NCBI GenBank assembly: GCA_009760855.2
Contig: WPIO01000146.1
Coordinates: 124,001 to 188,000 of the forward strand
Reading direction: 5' to 3'
From: Cristatella mucedo
Lineage: Eukaryota > Bryozoa > Phylactolaemata > Cristatellidae
DNA length: 64,000 bases
Positions 11,905-32,114 of the stretch are shown in pieces. The position numbers and the translations under genes were made by a program. Under the pieces are notes generated by a model. The model did not search any database and was not told the origin of the DNA. It saw only the letters and a program-made list of their open reading frames with translations. Within the stretch, counting starts at the first letter, position 1; every line of letters begins with the position of its first letter.

Positions 11905-11990
11905 ATAGAGCTGTAAAGTGCCTGGATATAGATTGGGTTCTCTTAGAGCCCTAAACAAACGACACATTATTAGTATTCTTATTATCAGGG
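11905..11990 (+). mobile_element. SINE-2 / LINE B type tail fragment
   Basis: A tail resembling aaagtgcctggatatagatt followed by gggttctcttagagccct and an attattagtattcttattat end. The wording gcctggata fits SINE-2 better than LINE B. Confidence 0.6.
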
Positions 11991-11999
11991 TGCGCGTGG

Positions 12000-12200
12000 C
12001 GTCCCTGGTTTGGCCCAGGGCTAAGATGCTCACCTTTAACGACCAAAGTCGCCACCTCCAGCCCAGCGGCATAACGCCCGGAAGGAGGATCTCTATTCAG
12101 GCGCATCGCGTATGCCGCGGGGCTCAAGCCCACGACCTAGGCCAGACCTTGGCCCCCCCCCCCCGGCGAACACCTTAACCGCTGGACCAAACCAACATTG
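12000..12200. mobile_element. Two SINE-2 pieces in head-to-head orientation
   Basis: At 12003-12055 a degraded forward SINE-2 head (ggtttggcccagggctaag). At about 12085-12198 a reverse copy: ggatctctattcaggcgc, then ggggctcaagcccacgacct, then accttaaccgctggaccaaa. The reverse copy contains a run of ten C where the family has a mixed sequence. Confidence 0.7.
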
Positions 12201-12354
12201 AGGCACTAGTTGCAGAGCCTGCAGCGTTTCTGGCTCTATCCTACCTACCGCTACCGAAGGGTCTCGAGCTCATTAGCGTAAGCCGGACCGACGTAACAAA
12301 CACAAACGGGAGATTGTACTGCTCTCTATTCTCGAACGCACGATGCCGCTTAGC

Positions 12355-12395
12355 GTCGAAGTTCTCGAGTTACTGACGGAGATACACATACACAG
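12355..12395 (+). mobile_element. LINE family A 3' end fragment
   Basis: Contains gagttactgacggagataca, the terminal motif shared by all family A copies, followed by a short ACAT-like run. No coding part. Confidence 0.7.
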
Positions 12396-12454
12396 TTCTC
12401 GAGCGTACCTACGCACTCGGCAGTACTACAGGGGCAATGCCGTGTCTGGACATG

Positions 12455-12483
12455 CATGAGCCCCCCCCCCCCCCCCCCCCCAC
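12455..12483. repeat. Poly-C tract
   Basis: An almost pure run of C of more than 20 bases. Similar shorter C runs occur at 12149, 16612, 47793 and 60040. Confidence 0.95.
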
Positions 12484-12928
12484 CTCGCCATACTTTAGTT
12501 GGGCAGACCAGGGTCACGGCTAGCCAAGGGTCACGGCCGTGCACGGAGCCCTGGCCCCGGCTCCGCGCTGAGACAGAGAGCGAGTGCAGAGACCCTTTGA
12601 GCACCGATCAAATGAGAGCCGCTCCCACCCCGAGGTAAAACGCTCTCCACCCTCGGCGCCCTAACTAGGCGCAGGAAAAGCCAACCGCCGCCTGCTCTTA
12701 TACGAACGCGAGCCTCCGTCCGCGTCTCTCGAGCCGTCGCGTCTAGTCGGCCATCATTCGACTTCGACGTAGCCCCTGCCGTTGTCGACTGTGAGCGCGT
12801 GAGCTCCCTGCTGCCGCGTGCGCTCCGAGGCTCAAACCCGGTCGCTAGCTAGCCGCCAACTCGCGCCCTATGGCTCCGCCGCCGACACTTTGGAATATCT
12901 GGGTAATTGCCGCCGCCAGGTCCTGAGT

Positions 12929-13107
12929 GAGCCGTGATGGCACACTAGGTAAGGCGGTTGCTTTTCACGACCTCGGCCACGAGGTCGTGGGTTCGAATCC
13001 TTGCTGTGGGCGATCCTCTATCTCCACTGCAAGCGGTGGTGATAGCCGTAAAGGCTCTTCCGTCGCTATACAAAAAGAGACCGTTAAATCAGCCAGCATT
13101 TTTTTTA
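12929..13107 (+). mobile_element. SINE-1, complete reference copy
   Basis: Forward SINE-1. It has a tRNA-like A box (tggcacactaggtaaggc), an internal hairpin (cacgacctcgg / cgaggtcgtg), the B box gggttcgaatcc, a body reading aagcggtggtgatagccgt, a tail gctatacaaaaagag, and a final T run. The promoter boxes point to RNA polymerase III origin. Not a functional tRNA gene: the cloverleaf after the B box is lost. Confidence 0.9.
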
Positions 13108-13849
13108 GCACGCGTCATAAATTCGGCTAACTGAATTATAGTGTTCCCTTACAAGCTTTCTATTCAAATTTGCACTCGGCTTTCTGCGAAGTTATGCTGA
13201 CGTTCCGGTCGCGTCTCAGGTCGCGTTCGCCACCCATCTATAAATAGAGACTGTATTCAGGCACGGCGCCCATCCCAATACAGTCGAAACAACCAGACCA
13301 GTTTAACAGAATGCCTGACTTCGAGAGTTCCTGAGGCAAAACGTAGAAGAACTGTAATTTTCATCAACTCTCTCACCTCAAACACGAAATATTGTGAAGC
13401 GTATAGTGGCGCCGGAGTCAACGTTCCAATCGCGCCGTGGCGGCTTCTGAACTACAATCCTCATCAACAAACACGGCTTTATAGCGATTTTTCCGTTGGG
13501 TAGCAAATACTCTGCGAAGCAGACGCATCGAAGCGCAGCCAGCCATCGGCGAAGCACCGGTAAAATGAGGGTTGCAGACCCCGCGACAGAAGAAATGACG
13601 GCCATACATAACTCTGTATAACAAGTCCAAGTCGTTAGCGTAGACCACTATTTTTCTAAGCCGCGTAGCAGCACGAACGCACAGCACCAGCGTACAGCCG
13701 TAGCGCACGAGTCACGTGGCCTGATCTCCTGGCTACAGCGGCTTTACCCGAAGACCGGAGCACAACCGAACGACTATTGCTTGAGCTGTTCTTTGTTTGT
13801 AACCTCACCTTACATAATGAGATCTAGAGTCACTAATCACTGTTGACCG
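13108..13849. other. No recognisable gene
   Basis: Intergenic stretch without recognised elements. Overlapping minus-strand frames at about 13378-13708 have no motif. Confidence 0.5.
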
Positions 13850-13940
13850 TGTTTCCTTTGGAGCAAATGTAAAGCGCCTAGAGAGAGAGAGAGATTTAGT
13901 TCTCTGAGGGAGCTTTATCAAGTGTATTAGTATTATTACT
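13850..13940 (+). mobile_element. LINE family B tail fragment
   Basis: Forward tail gcaaatgtaaagcgcctaga with extra GA repeats, then tttagttctctgagggagct and tatcaagtgtattag. Confidence 0.8.
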
Positions 13941-14189
13941 TCAGGAGCTCCGCACACACTCGCTAGGCAGCTATAATCTCGCTGAGGCAGTCGACCGGCG
14001 TACCGGCTGCTAAGTGCTGTCAATAGAATTGCACGGATTCTTGTCAACCACGGATTGCTCCGGTCCACAACAAACTTGACTTTTAGAAATATAGCAATCC
14101 AGATTGGTAATTAGTGGCTTCGGCTGGTCCCGTTGCGCTACGGCCGTCGGTCTTGTCCTTGAGCTCGTGCCTCGTTGTGGATATCAAGT

Positions 14190-14699
14190 AGAGCTAGGAT
14201 GGCTGCCGGTTGAGCAAAGGATACAGAGCAAAGTTCTTACGCTGATCCACAAGGCCCGCCACGGCTTGGCTCCTTCGTACCTAGCTGAACTGCTGCATCA
14301 GTTTCAGCCTGTTCGCGCCCTCAGGTCCTGTGTGGACAATAAATTAGCTGTCCCATTCCTCCGCTTAAAGACAGTTGGCGACAGAAGCTTTAGCTCTGCA
14401 GGTCCTAGACTGTGGAATTCGCTTCCACAATTCTTACGCAACGACAACTACTCTCCTACTGCCGACTATGGCACATCTTTTTCAGCGGTCCTGAACTGCT
14501 ACTTCTATGCTACTCACTACCTCAACTGCTCTCCTAACTCTGCTATGCTTCCCACTTTCTCTTTGTTGCGTGAGACGAAGTCTGTTGGCTACCGAATGCG
14601 TACCGAAAGCCGCTTAGGCTGTGAGTGCGCTATACAAAACTCTCCTGCGTAACGCCCACATGGTCTTTATGACTTTGTGGAGTTACTGACGGAGATACA
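14190..14699 (+). mobile_element. LINE family A, recent 5'-truncated copy
   Basis: An open frame through 14652 encodes the C-terminal RT segment, with [20 protein letters not shown], then [15 protein letters not shown] and [20 protein letters not shown]. It ends with the family A terminal motif gagttactgacggagataca. Over about 480 bases it differs from the 47.2 kb copy at few positions, so both are recent. Confidence 0.95.
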
Positions 14700-15654
14700 A
14701 GTAGGCTTGCGTTCTACGCTCTACGCACCTGAGTTCTACGTTATACGCCCTTCGCACCATTGAAGCGTTATGGACGTTCATTGTCGGCTGCTTCCGGCGT
14801 GCTTCGCTACTGTTGGTTCACCTGCGCCCATGCGCGGACTGTGTCCGAGACTTGATGCTTCGAAGCGCCAGCTTCGACAGTATTTGTCGCGAGGCGGTGG
14901 CGCGTCACCGTCGCGAGTCATGTTGTTCGAGAAAGGGGCTTAAGGAGAGAAGCCTGCATACTGCGTTTGTAACGGTTGTTGTCCGAAGTGTTGCATAATT
15001 GCTGAGGACCCAATCGCAGCCATCTTTCGTAAGTATCATTGCTAACGACGTGGCGTTCGACGCTAGCTGGATGTAGGCACATACCGACAGCAGTACTGAG
15101 TTCTGAAAAACTGAAGTAGCGGCTTGCTTTGCAAAAAATGTGTGGCTTGAAAGAGGACTCACCTTTTAACATTTAGAGCATACAGAAAATCGTAGAGCGA
15201 TGCCCAACCTTCGTTTAGGAAGTTGCTGAACATTATTTGTGTAAATTGCGCAAATTTAGAACAATCTTTCGTTTCAAATAGTTCAGTACTTGGCAGCACT
15301 CTCGAACAGCCTTTAGATACTCGTGACGAAAGCATCGCAGAGAGACTCCTCGTCGGACACGTTTTAATACAGTCAGGCTTATGAGCCGCGTCTGACCAGC
15401 TTTCTACGATTGCAAAAAACCAAATAGTGACGGTCGTGCTCAGTATTATCCTTTATTTAAAAGACCTCGCCTTCAAGATTATTCAATATAGCCCCTATTC
15501 GGAGTAGTTACCTGCCCGCAATCTGGGTGAGCTGTTTTAAAAAGAGTCGTCATTGGATGAGCTCGCCGTGTGCTCCATTGTCAGTGTGCCTACTGTCAGC
15601 TGTAAAGCATTGCCAAAATCAGAGTCTGCTTAGACAAGAGTACGGCCTGAGCCA
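14700..15654. other. No recognisable gene
   Basis: About 950 bases of intergenic DNA with short overlapping frames on the minus strand (14905-15172) that carry no motif. Confidence 0.5.
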
Positions 15655-15957
15655 AAATATTTAATAATAATAATAATGCACTTGATAAAGCGCCCTCAGA
15701 GAACTCGATCCCTTTTCACAAATGCATAGACCAACTTAAATGTGGTGTCCCTATCTAAACAAGCCCGAATTTTAGCAATGTGACGTAGCTGAAAGTAGGC
15801 TGACTTGATTGTGGAGCTGATGTGGTCGTCTAACGAAAGGTCACTTCGGAACATGATACCTAGATTTCGTACAGATTCAACAAGAGATATGCTGGCAGAA
15901 CCGACTTGAAGTGTTAGCCTTTCAAATTTCCGAGACGCACTTGGTTTGCCCATAACT
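15655..15957 (-). mobile_element. LINE family B, internally deleted copy
   Basis: Starts with (AAT)n and the reversed terminal tail (cacttgataaagcgccctca), then jumps at about 15710 straight into the RT frame. Minus-strand residues LQVGSASISLVESVRNLGIM and [20 protein letters not shown] match the 35-37 kb copy. The whole 3' untranslated part and C-terminal coding part are missing. Confidence 0.85.
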
Positions 15958-15983
15958 AGAGTTAGTTTCGTTAGTTAGTTATC

Positions 15984-16125
15984 GCCGAGCTGATTTGGTC
16001 TAGCGGTTAAGGTGCTCGCCCCGATCAAGGTCTGACTGAGGTCGTGGGCTCGAGCCCCGAGGCACATGTGAAGCGCCTGAATAGAGATTAAGTTCTCTTG
16101 GGGCGCTATATAAATGAATTATAAA
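15984..16125 (+). mobile_element. SINE-2, complete copy
   Basis: Forward SINE-2: head gccgagctgatttggtctag, then ggttaaggtgctcgccccga, B box region gggctcgagccc, tail gaagcgcctgaatagagatt, then ttctcttggggcgctatat and an AT-rich end. Confidence 0.9.
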
Positions 16126-16139
16126 AAACTAGTAAGTCT

Positions 16140-16225
16140 CTAAATAGCCTGAAATGAACTCTGTTGGCTACCGTGCGCTCACCGAAAGCCGCTTATGCTT
16201 TGCGTGCGCTATAGAAGTAGCCACC
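16140..16225 (+). mobile_element. LINE family A fragment
   Basis: About 70 bases matching the end of the family A frame (ctctgttggctaccgtgcg, accgaaagccgctta, gcgtgcgctata). Both ends are lost. Confidence 0.6.
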
Positions 16226-16719
16226 CATTTAGTCCCGTTTGTTTGGCGTAACCGCAATCGGCGATACATGCTTTCTCTCAGTCCGTCCAGCACCAGGAAG
16301 CTCGAGGCATCCAATCAGAAGCGAGCGGAGTCGCACATACCGCCGGAGACGCTCGCTTCCGCTTCTCCCGCGCCCGGTGGCTCCGCCTTCGCAATTCTCG
16401 AAGCTCGGGACGGGCGCCGCCGCCGCCGCCACCCGCGCGACGCCCGTCCCGCCACTGAGGCGCCGGCGAGGCGCCGCCCTACTATCGGCTCTGCTGCGAA
16501 AGCCACGCTACGCTGAGCTATAATGCGTCGTAGGCGGAACCAATAGACTGGCTACGGAGTGTAGCTGCAGCTGCCGCAGCCGCCCGCCAGCCTGCCCGCA
16601 CGAACGCACGCCCCCCCCCCCCGAGCCGGCGCCGGACTCGTGTCTGAGCGCTTCGGGCGAAGCGCACCGCCGTCCGAAGGATCCGTCGACTTCACTCGGC
16701 GGCGCTCAGCTTCCGCGGA

Positions 16720-26782
<10,063 letters not shown>

Positions 26783-27059
26783 GTGCGAAGGTTCGTTCGT
26801 TTAGCCGTCTAGTGACGTGGGCGTGGCTTGCCATGCCTTCTCCTGTCCTCTCTCAAAAATTTCTCTGCTTAAATCTTTCGTGCTTGCGATGCGAAGAGAA
26901 AGAGATACGCACCGAGATAACGTCACGTGAGCAAACGAGCAGGGTGGAACTTGTGTGGTCTCGTCACTCAGTACGCTTGAGCTGCTTAACGGCTTATTCA
27001 ATAGTTCCCAAGCTAAGACTCGGCATATTATTTACTACTCTTTCAACAAGGAACTTGTG

Positions 27060-27130
27060 CGTTTCTGTTTCGTATACTTTGATGTCCAGATCGTGGGTTC
27101 GAGTCCTCCTGCAGGCAATCTTTTTTCGCT
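27060..27130 (+). mobile_element. Possible SINE head fragment
   Basis: Only a B-box-like piece, cagatcgtgggttcgagtcc, followed by tcctgcaggcaatc. Too short to assign to SINE-1 with certainty. Confidence 0.35.
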
Positions 27131-27189
27131 CGCTGATAGTGGTTTGGAAGCCACTAACGTTCTTATGCCGAAACAGAAATGAGGCGGTT

Positions 27190-28249
27190 AGCCGCCCGAC
27201 AGGCATCTTAGATCTGTGGGTGGTGCGTTGACGGCAAGAAGCTGGCGATATAGTCCCCTCGAGGCACTGCTCTCCGTGACAGGCATGGCCACTTAGTGAC
27301 CCTTAAACAGGTCAGAGGTTAGAGGGCGCTGTTCATTTCGCTCCCTTTTTTACAGGAGAACATAACTACGGTCTTGTGAGCAGTTCCCAAGGTGCACCTT
27401 GATCCCGTCGAGCTGGAAACTTATTTATGACCAGGTGTGCTCATGTGAAGAGCTCTGGAAATTGACAAAGCGACACTGCCCAAAGCTTCAGATGGTGGCC
27501 TTGACTATTCGGACTACCACTGTGACTGCAGCTGCCGACGGTTGCTGCGACTACTGGCGGAGTGCAGCTGCGACAGTGGCTGGAGACGGTGGCTGCGACT
27601 AGTCTACTAGCGAAGTGCAGCGTTAGCCGTCAGACAGGTTGACCGTCGTGCATTGCTGCACATCGCTATACGTGTACACAACTTTGCCTCAGTGACTTAG
27701 TAGTCGCTGCGCCATTGGTGACTGTCACCATTAATTATGGGAGAGGATGCCATGCCAAGAAGGCAGTAGAGGGCCAGTTAAGCTCACGTCACGTGGGTGG
27801 GGTGAAGACGGTTGAGGTGCACGCATGCACAGCTGGCAGCCATGGCACCCATGGCACCGGAAGCCCATGTCAGAAGACGGTGGAGAGCAGGTTGCTCTCT
27901 GCGTGCTTGTCGTCCACAATGAGATGTCTTCTGATGTATGTGCGCTTGACGGTCACTCTGATGACACGACAATGCACTTTGACCGTCTGTGTCTGACTTT
28001 CTTATCAGCAGCTCATGCATACGAGACGTCACTGTACAGAATCTGTAGCTTCTAGTAGGCAATACGCAATCGGAAGCTTTGTACCATATATGACAACCCC
28101 CAATAGTGTCATGCACTGGTTTCAATAGGCCTTACAGGGCTGCCATTTCTAGAGAATTTCATCGTGTCGTTTATTTGAAAATACATAATGACCCAAGGTC
28201 AGCTGCCCAGACTAATTTTGCCTTGTGATTCGGCAGCCTCTGGTTTGTC
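27190..28249. other. No recognisable gene
   Basis: About 1 kb between the Iro-box exon and a minisatellite. Short frames on both strands, no motif. A terminal Irx exon could lie here or further on but none could be picked. Confidence 0.45.
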
Positions 28250-28385
28250 GGGTCAGTGCCCTGCCTGGGTCAGTGTTCTACCTCGGTCAGTGCAACACTT
28301 GGGTCAGTATTCTACCTGGGCAAGAGCTCTACCTTGGCCAGTACTCTACCTAGGCCAGTGCTCTACCTGGGTCAGTGCTCTACCA
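28250..28385. repeat. 17-bp minisatellite, 8 units
   Basis: Units of gggtcagtgctctacct with substitutions but a constant 17-bp period, exactly 8 units over 136 bases. Both strands stay open in at least one frame. Confidence 0.9.
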
Positions 28386-28659
28386 ATTGAGTTTTCGCGA
28401 GAAATCCTCTGCTCTCATCGCACAGCTGGTTGAGCAATTTTGTGTTGATTGTAATACGGTATAGGGTTTAGATAGTAGATCCAAATAGCACTGCACCACC
28501 TATTGGTCATACCAGTTTGGCCGGCATCGAAGAGCAATCCCTCACATTCCTATCAGTCCAGCATTCCATTGCAGCAACAGTTGTTAAAGTAGCAATAAAA
28601 AATGGACAGTCACATGCTCCTCAGCGGCTATCAGCAGCACAATATTGAGCAGAAGATAC

Positions 28660-28905
28660 AGCTTTTTTAGACTTCCTAAGGGAAGCAAACCTCTTTCTAG
28701 GTAAGTTACTTATGTAGAAAAGAAATCGTGTCAATTAATTAGTGATAATGGGCACAGTGCCAGCACGTATAGCGGCGCGAGAAGCACTGCTCTCGTGGAC
28801 CGAGTGCTCTCGCGAACCAAGAACATGTTGCAAGGAACAGGAAAATGTTTAGCTTCTTTTTAAATGCTATATCGGGGTATTCCGTGACGGCAGTTAGTAG
28901 GAAAA
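28660..28905 (-). mobile_element. LINE family B-like 3' fragment, old
   Basis: Degraded reversed tail (aacctctttctaggtaagtt) followed by diverged 3' untranslated sequence and ttagcttctttttaaatgct, a block shared with other family B copies. Confidence 0.6.
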
Positions 28906-28909
28906 ATAT

Positions 28910-29410
28910 TATTTATTGATCAGTCGAGCGCTCTCAGAGAACCTAATCTTCTTTCTAGGCACTATAGTTGCTGTAAAGGAAGCGTGATCCATTTGGTAGC
29001 GAGTTGCAGACATTGGAAGCATACACATTGAAGGTACGGTCTTGCAAAGATTGAGGAAGACTAGTTGGAGGCACACTTAATTGGAATAAGTCAGAAGAGT
29101 GGAAACTACGATGCAAAGCCTGATTAGGAAGTATTTCCAAAGCGTAGGTTGGAGCGAGAGATAAAAAAGACGTAAAAGTGACTGAAAGAAACATGAAGTT
29201 GACTTGCTGCTTGATGGGGAGCCGGTGCAGCTCTGCGAGTAACCGAGCGTTGACACCTACCGTAGTTTGTTGTGCTAGGTCTCAATTATTCGGGCACGAA
29301 GTTAACCTTAAATCAAGGAGCCTTAACTTATGGGGCGAGCAGCCGAATGGCGGCGAGATAGATTAGCCAGATTATGACTGCCGAGTTACTCTTCGAAGTT
29401 CCTCATTTAT
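28910..29410 (-). mobile_element. LINE family B-like 3' fragment, old
   Basis: A second reversed tail (gcgctctcagagaacctaat) and a minus-strand remnant with SFLSLAPTYALEILPNQALH, corresponding to the RT C-terminal region. It directly follows the fragment at 28660, so one copy probably inserted into or beside the other. Confidence 0.65.
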
Positions 29411-30057
29411 AATAGCTAGGAATCGATTAAATGATAGTCAATGGTTGTTTAGCATACGAGACAAGGTTGTGTACTACTCACTCAGTTGAGCTCCAGCCTC
29501 GGCGCTAGGCAGGGGTCTTGCCCCTTGGGGTGCAGCTTTTCGGCAGTTGACAGGTGTCTTGGGCTCCGTAAGAGAGATGCTCTTAGCTGTTGTTGGTGCT
29601 GGAGGCCAGAAGCCCTCTGCCGCATGCGAATGAACTTGTCTGGATACTCCGGATACGGACTCAGTACCTTACGGCAGGGGGCGCTCGTCGTTGCGGCCGA
29701 GCTGCTCCGCAGCAGTCGGTATGCCTGGATGCATCGGTGCTGCGAATGCAAGTCACGTGGCCGTTGCTCCAACATTCCGGGCGGCTTCATTGCAGTATTT
29801 TGCTCGTCGGAGAGATCAAAGCCCGATTGGCGAAGTCAAGCACAATAACATAAGCTTTGTCGTATTAGCGGCCTACTTCTGAAGGACACAGCAGCTGCCG
29901 AACTGCAATTTTAGGAGTTGTATATTGCATTGCATTTTACTGCTCCAACCGTTAATGAAAAGCACATCCTCCTTTAGAAATTTCAGTGGTGTTAATTGAC
30001 CACATTTCAACCAACGTAACGTTCCAGGCAAGACTGAAAGTCAATGTATTAATATTA
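29411..30057. other. No recognised element
   Basis: A minus-strand frame at about 29482-29790 (102 codons) contains VLSPYPEYPDKFIRMRQRA, but no splice signals or family could be attached. Probably non-coding. Confidence 0.4.
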
Positions 30058-30059
30058 TT

Positions 30060-30205
30060 ACGAGCTGGTTTGGTCTAGTGGTTACGGTGCTCGCCCCGAC
30101 CAAGGTCTGACTGAGGTCGTGGGCTCGATCCCCGAGGCATAAGTGAAGCGCCTGAATAGAGATTAAGTTCTCTTGGGGCGCTATATAAATGAATTATATT
30201 TATGA
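30060..30205 (+). mobile_element. SINE-2, complete copy
   Basis: Head cgagctggtttggtctagtg, gttacggtgctcgccccgac, B box region gggctcgatcccc, tail gaagcgcctgaatagagatt and ggggcgctatataaatgaat. Little diverged. Confidence 0.92.
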
Positions 30206-30343
30206 TCGCTATCGTTCAGTTAGCCTTCTACCTACTTCTACCTCTCCTGCAACCCGGTCTAAAGGGTCCATTTCGGTCGGACGGCGAGCTGCAAGCACGC
30301 GCCATCGGACGGAAACGGACGGCTGCGTTGGCGACCGACGCAG

Positions 30344-30396
30344 AGGAGCGACGCAGAGGAGCGACGCAGAGGAGCGACGCAGAGGAGGCGACCGAC
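30344..30396. repeat. 13-bp tandem repeat, about 4 units
   Basis: Units of ggagcgacgcaga within a GC-rich segment. All nearby frames are derived from it. Confidence 0.85.
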
Positions 30397-30849
30397 GAAG
30401 GCGTGCGCATTTTGATTGCTCATCATGAATTGCCGATGAAAAATTGCATTGCGTAAACCACGTGGCGATGTCTCCTTCAACCTGCCAGCAGCCCCTCGCA
30501 TCCACGAATTCGTCGCTTCCTACATCGCCGGCTCATTGCCGATGCTTTCGGCGAGTGAACGGGGGTGGGGGCTTAAACTGGAATAGATTCACCTCCAATT
30601 TGGCTCCGCGGGGGGGGCTTCGCGCTGGAGTGAATGATTGCCTACATCCTTAGGTGGCTTGCTATGGCCAGTGCCTTCGTTGGTGGCATCGCTGCTTTAA
30701 GAAGGCAAACTAATAAATTGAACCAGTTAAATTGTCTTGAAATTCCTTAACTAGAAGTTTCTAGAAAGCCTCTGGCGATCACCCTCCCGCGAGACTCAGA
30801 CTTGGAACTACACGGCTGGAGGTCCCGCGTGAAATGCTTTCATAGCAAC

Positions 30850-31052
30850 CCCACTTGCATGCTGACCCTGTGACCCATCGTTCGCTAACCACACTTGCAT
30901 GCTGACCCTGTGCATGTCACTCCTAACCATATTTATTCTTGTTGTTTATTGAGCATGCTACCACTAACCTTCCTATCATATTTCCTTTGTAAAGCGAATA
31001 GAAAGAGATTGAGTTCTCTGAGGGCACTTTATCAAGTGTATTATTATTATAT
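30850..31052 (+). mobile_element. LINE family B tail
   Basis: 3' untranslated segment (cttgcatgctgaccctgtg occurs twice, a small duplication), then aaagcgaatagaaagagatt, gagttctctgagggcacttt and (ATT)n. Confidence 0.9.
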
Positions 31053-31268
31053 CACCCTACTAGACACTTGGTGTCTTCATTTGCAGAGAGTTGTAAAGCG
31101 CGAATAGAGAATATTTATCTTATGGATCTATGCAAGGACTCTTTTGAATCTTGAATTGATTTGATTCTTTGATTCAAATCTTTGAATTGATTGAAAGATT
31201 GAGGCAAGGACTATTTTATTATTATTATTATAAGTGAAGACTAGCGAAGCGGAGATAGGATCGTACGT

Positions 31269-31646
31269 TTATTGGGCAGTACTAAGATCAGGAATAACTT
31301 TTTTGGTGGCAGTGTCTCTATTGTTACAAATGCACTGTGAAGGCGTATGCACTGGCGGCCCTTTGCCGCAAATACGGCGTTCGTAACGGCGCCGTTCCTC
31401 GCTGATGCGCGACCAATACTGGTGAAACGGGGCTTTCGAAGCGAGGCTGACGAGTCGTATTAGCTGCCTCGATGCGCGGATGGATATTCCGACGGTAGCT
31501 GAGCACGGCTGCCACAAGGAGCGCCGACAACCTCGGACAAGAGTCCGTGTCCGTATCGCAGAGCGGTCTGTCCGACAGCCACGAGCGGCTAGCGGTATCC
31601 GGCGACGGCCGCGGCGAGCCTCGACTGCTCCCGAAGCCCAAGGCAC
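31269..31646 (-). CDS. Unassigned 125-codon open frame opposite eIF6
   Basis: Starts with ATG at 31646 and ends with TAA at 31269. The C-terminal half is rich in charged residues (YWSRISEERRRYERR). I do not recognise a family. The start is 470 bases from the eIF6 start on the opposite strand, the layout expected for a divergent promoter. Other minus and plus frames are open over the same GC-rich part, so chance is a real alternative. Confidence 0.2.
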   Translation of the reverse strand: MPWASGAVEARRGRRRIPLAARGCRTDRSAIRTRTLVRGCRRSLWQPCSATVGISIRASRQLIRLVSLASKAPFHQYWSRISEERRRYERRICGKGPPVHTPSQCICNNRDTATKKVIPDLSTAQ

Positions 31647-32114
31647 TAACGACTTCTACTGCTCGACGAGGGCATTCTATGACCTATAGAAAATCAAAAA
31701 ATTACGACAAAACCAGTTCCTAGTCATTTAATTTCGAAAACCCCGAATGCTATAGCTCGGCACTCAAAATCTGACCAATGTAGCGAGCTGATGTTTTTAC
31801 TGTGCTGCCTCTACAAATGAAAGCGACCCTTGGTCAGATTGTCTCTTACGTTGGGCGGAATTTTCCGTGCGCATCCCACGCGTGCCTCAGCACCCCAGCG
31901 TATTATGACTATAGCCTGCAGTCCAGCGCCGGCTGGCGGCAATCGGGATGGCATCAGCAGCTGACATTGCCGGATGTGACGTCACTTAACGACGCAGTTG
32001 CGCGAGCCCATTTGCGGCTTCGAGCCTCGTGGTCGGTCGCGCATCCTGTCGTGCACTCTCGTTCGGTCATCGTCGGGAGGTCGCCGCACGCTCGGCACGC
32101 TACTTTGGCTGAGC

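Noticed and set aside
12929-13010. tRNA gene
   Set aside because: A and B boxes are present, but the cloverleaf is incomplete and the same sequence recurs as a SINE with a common body and tail.
28250-28385. CRISPR array
   Set aside because: The 17-bp units are directly adjacent without spacers, and the sequence is from an animal.
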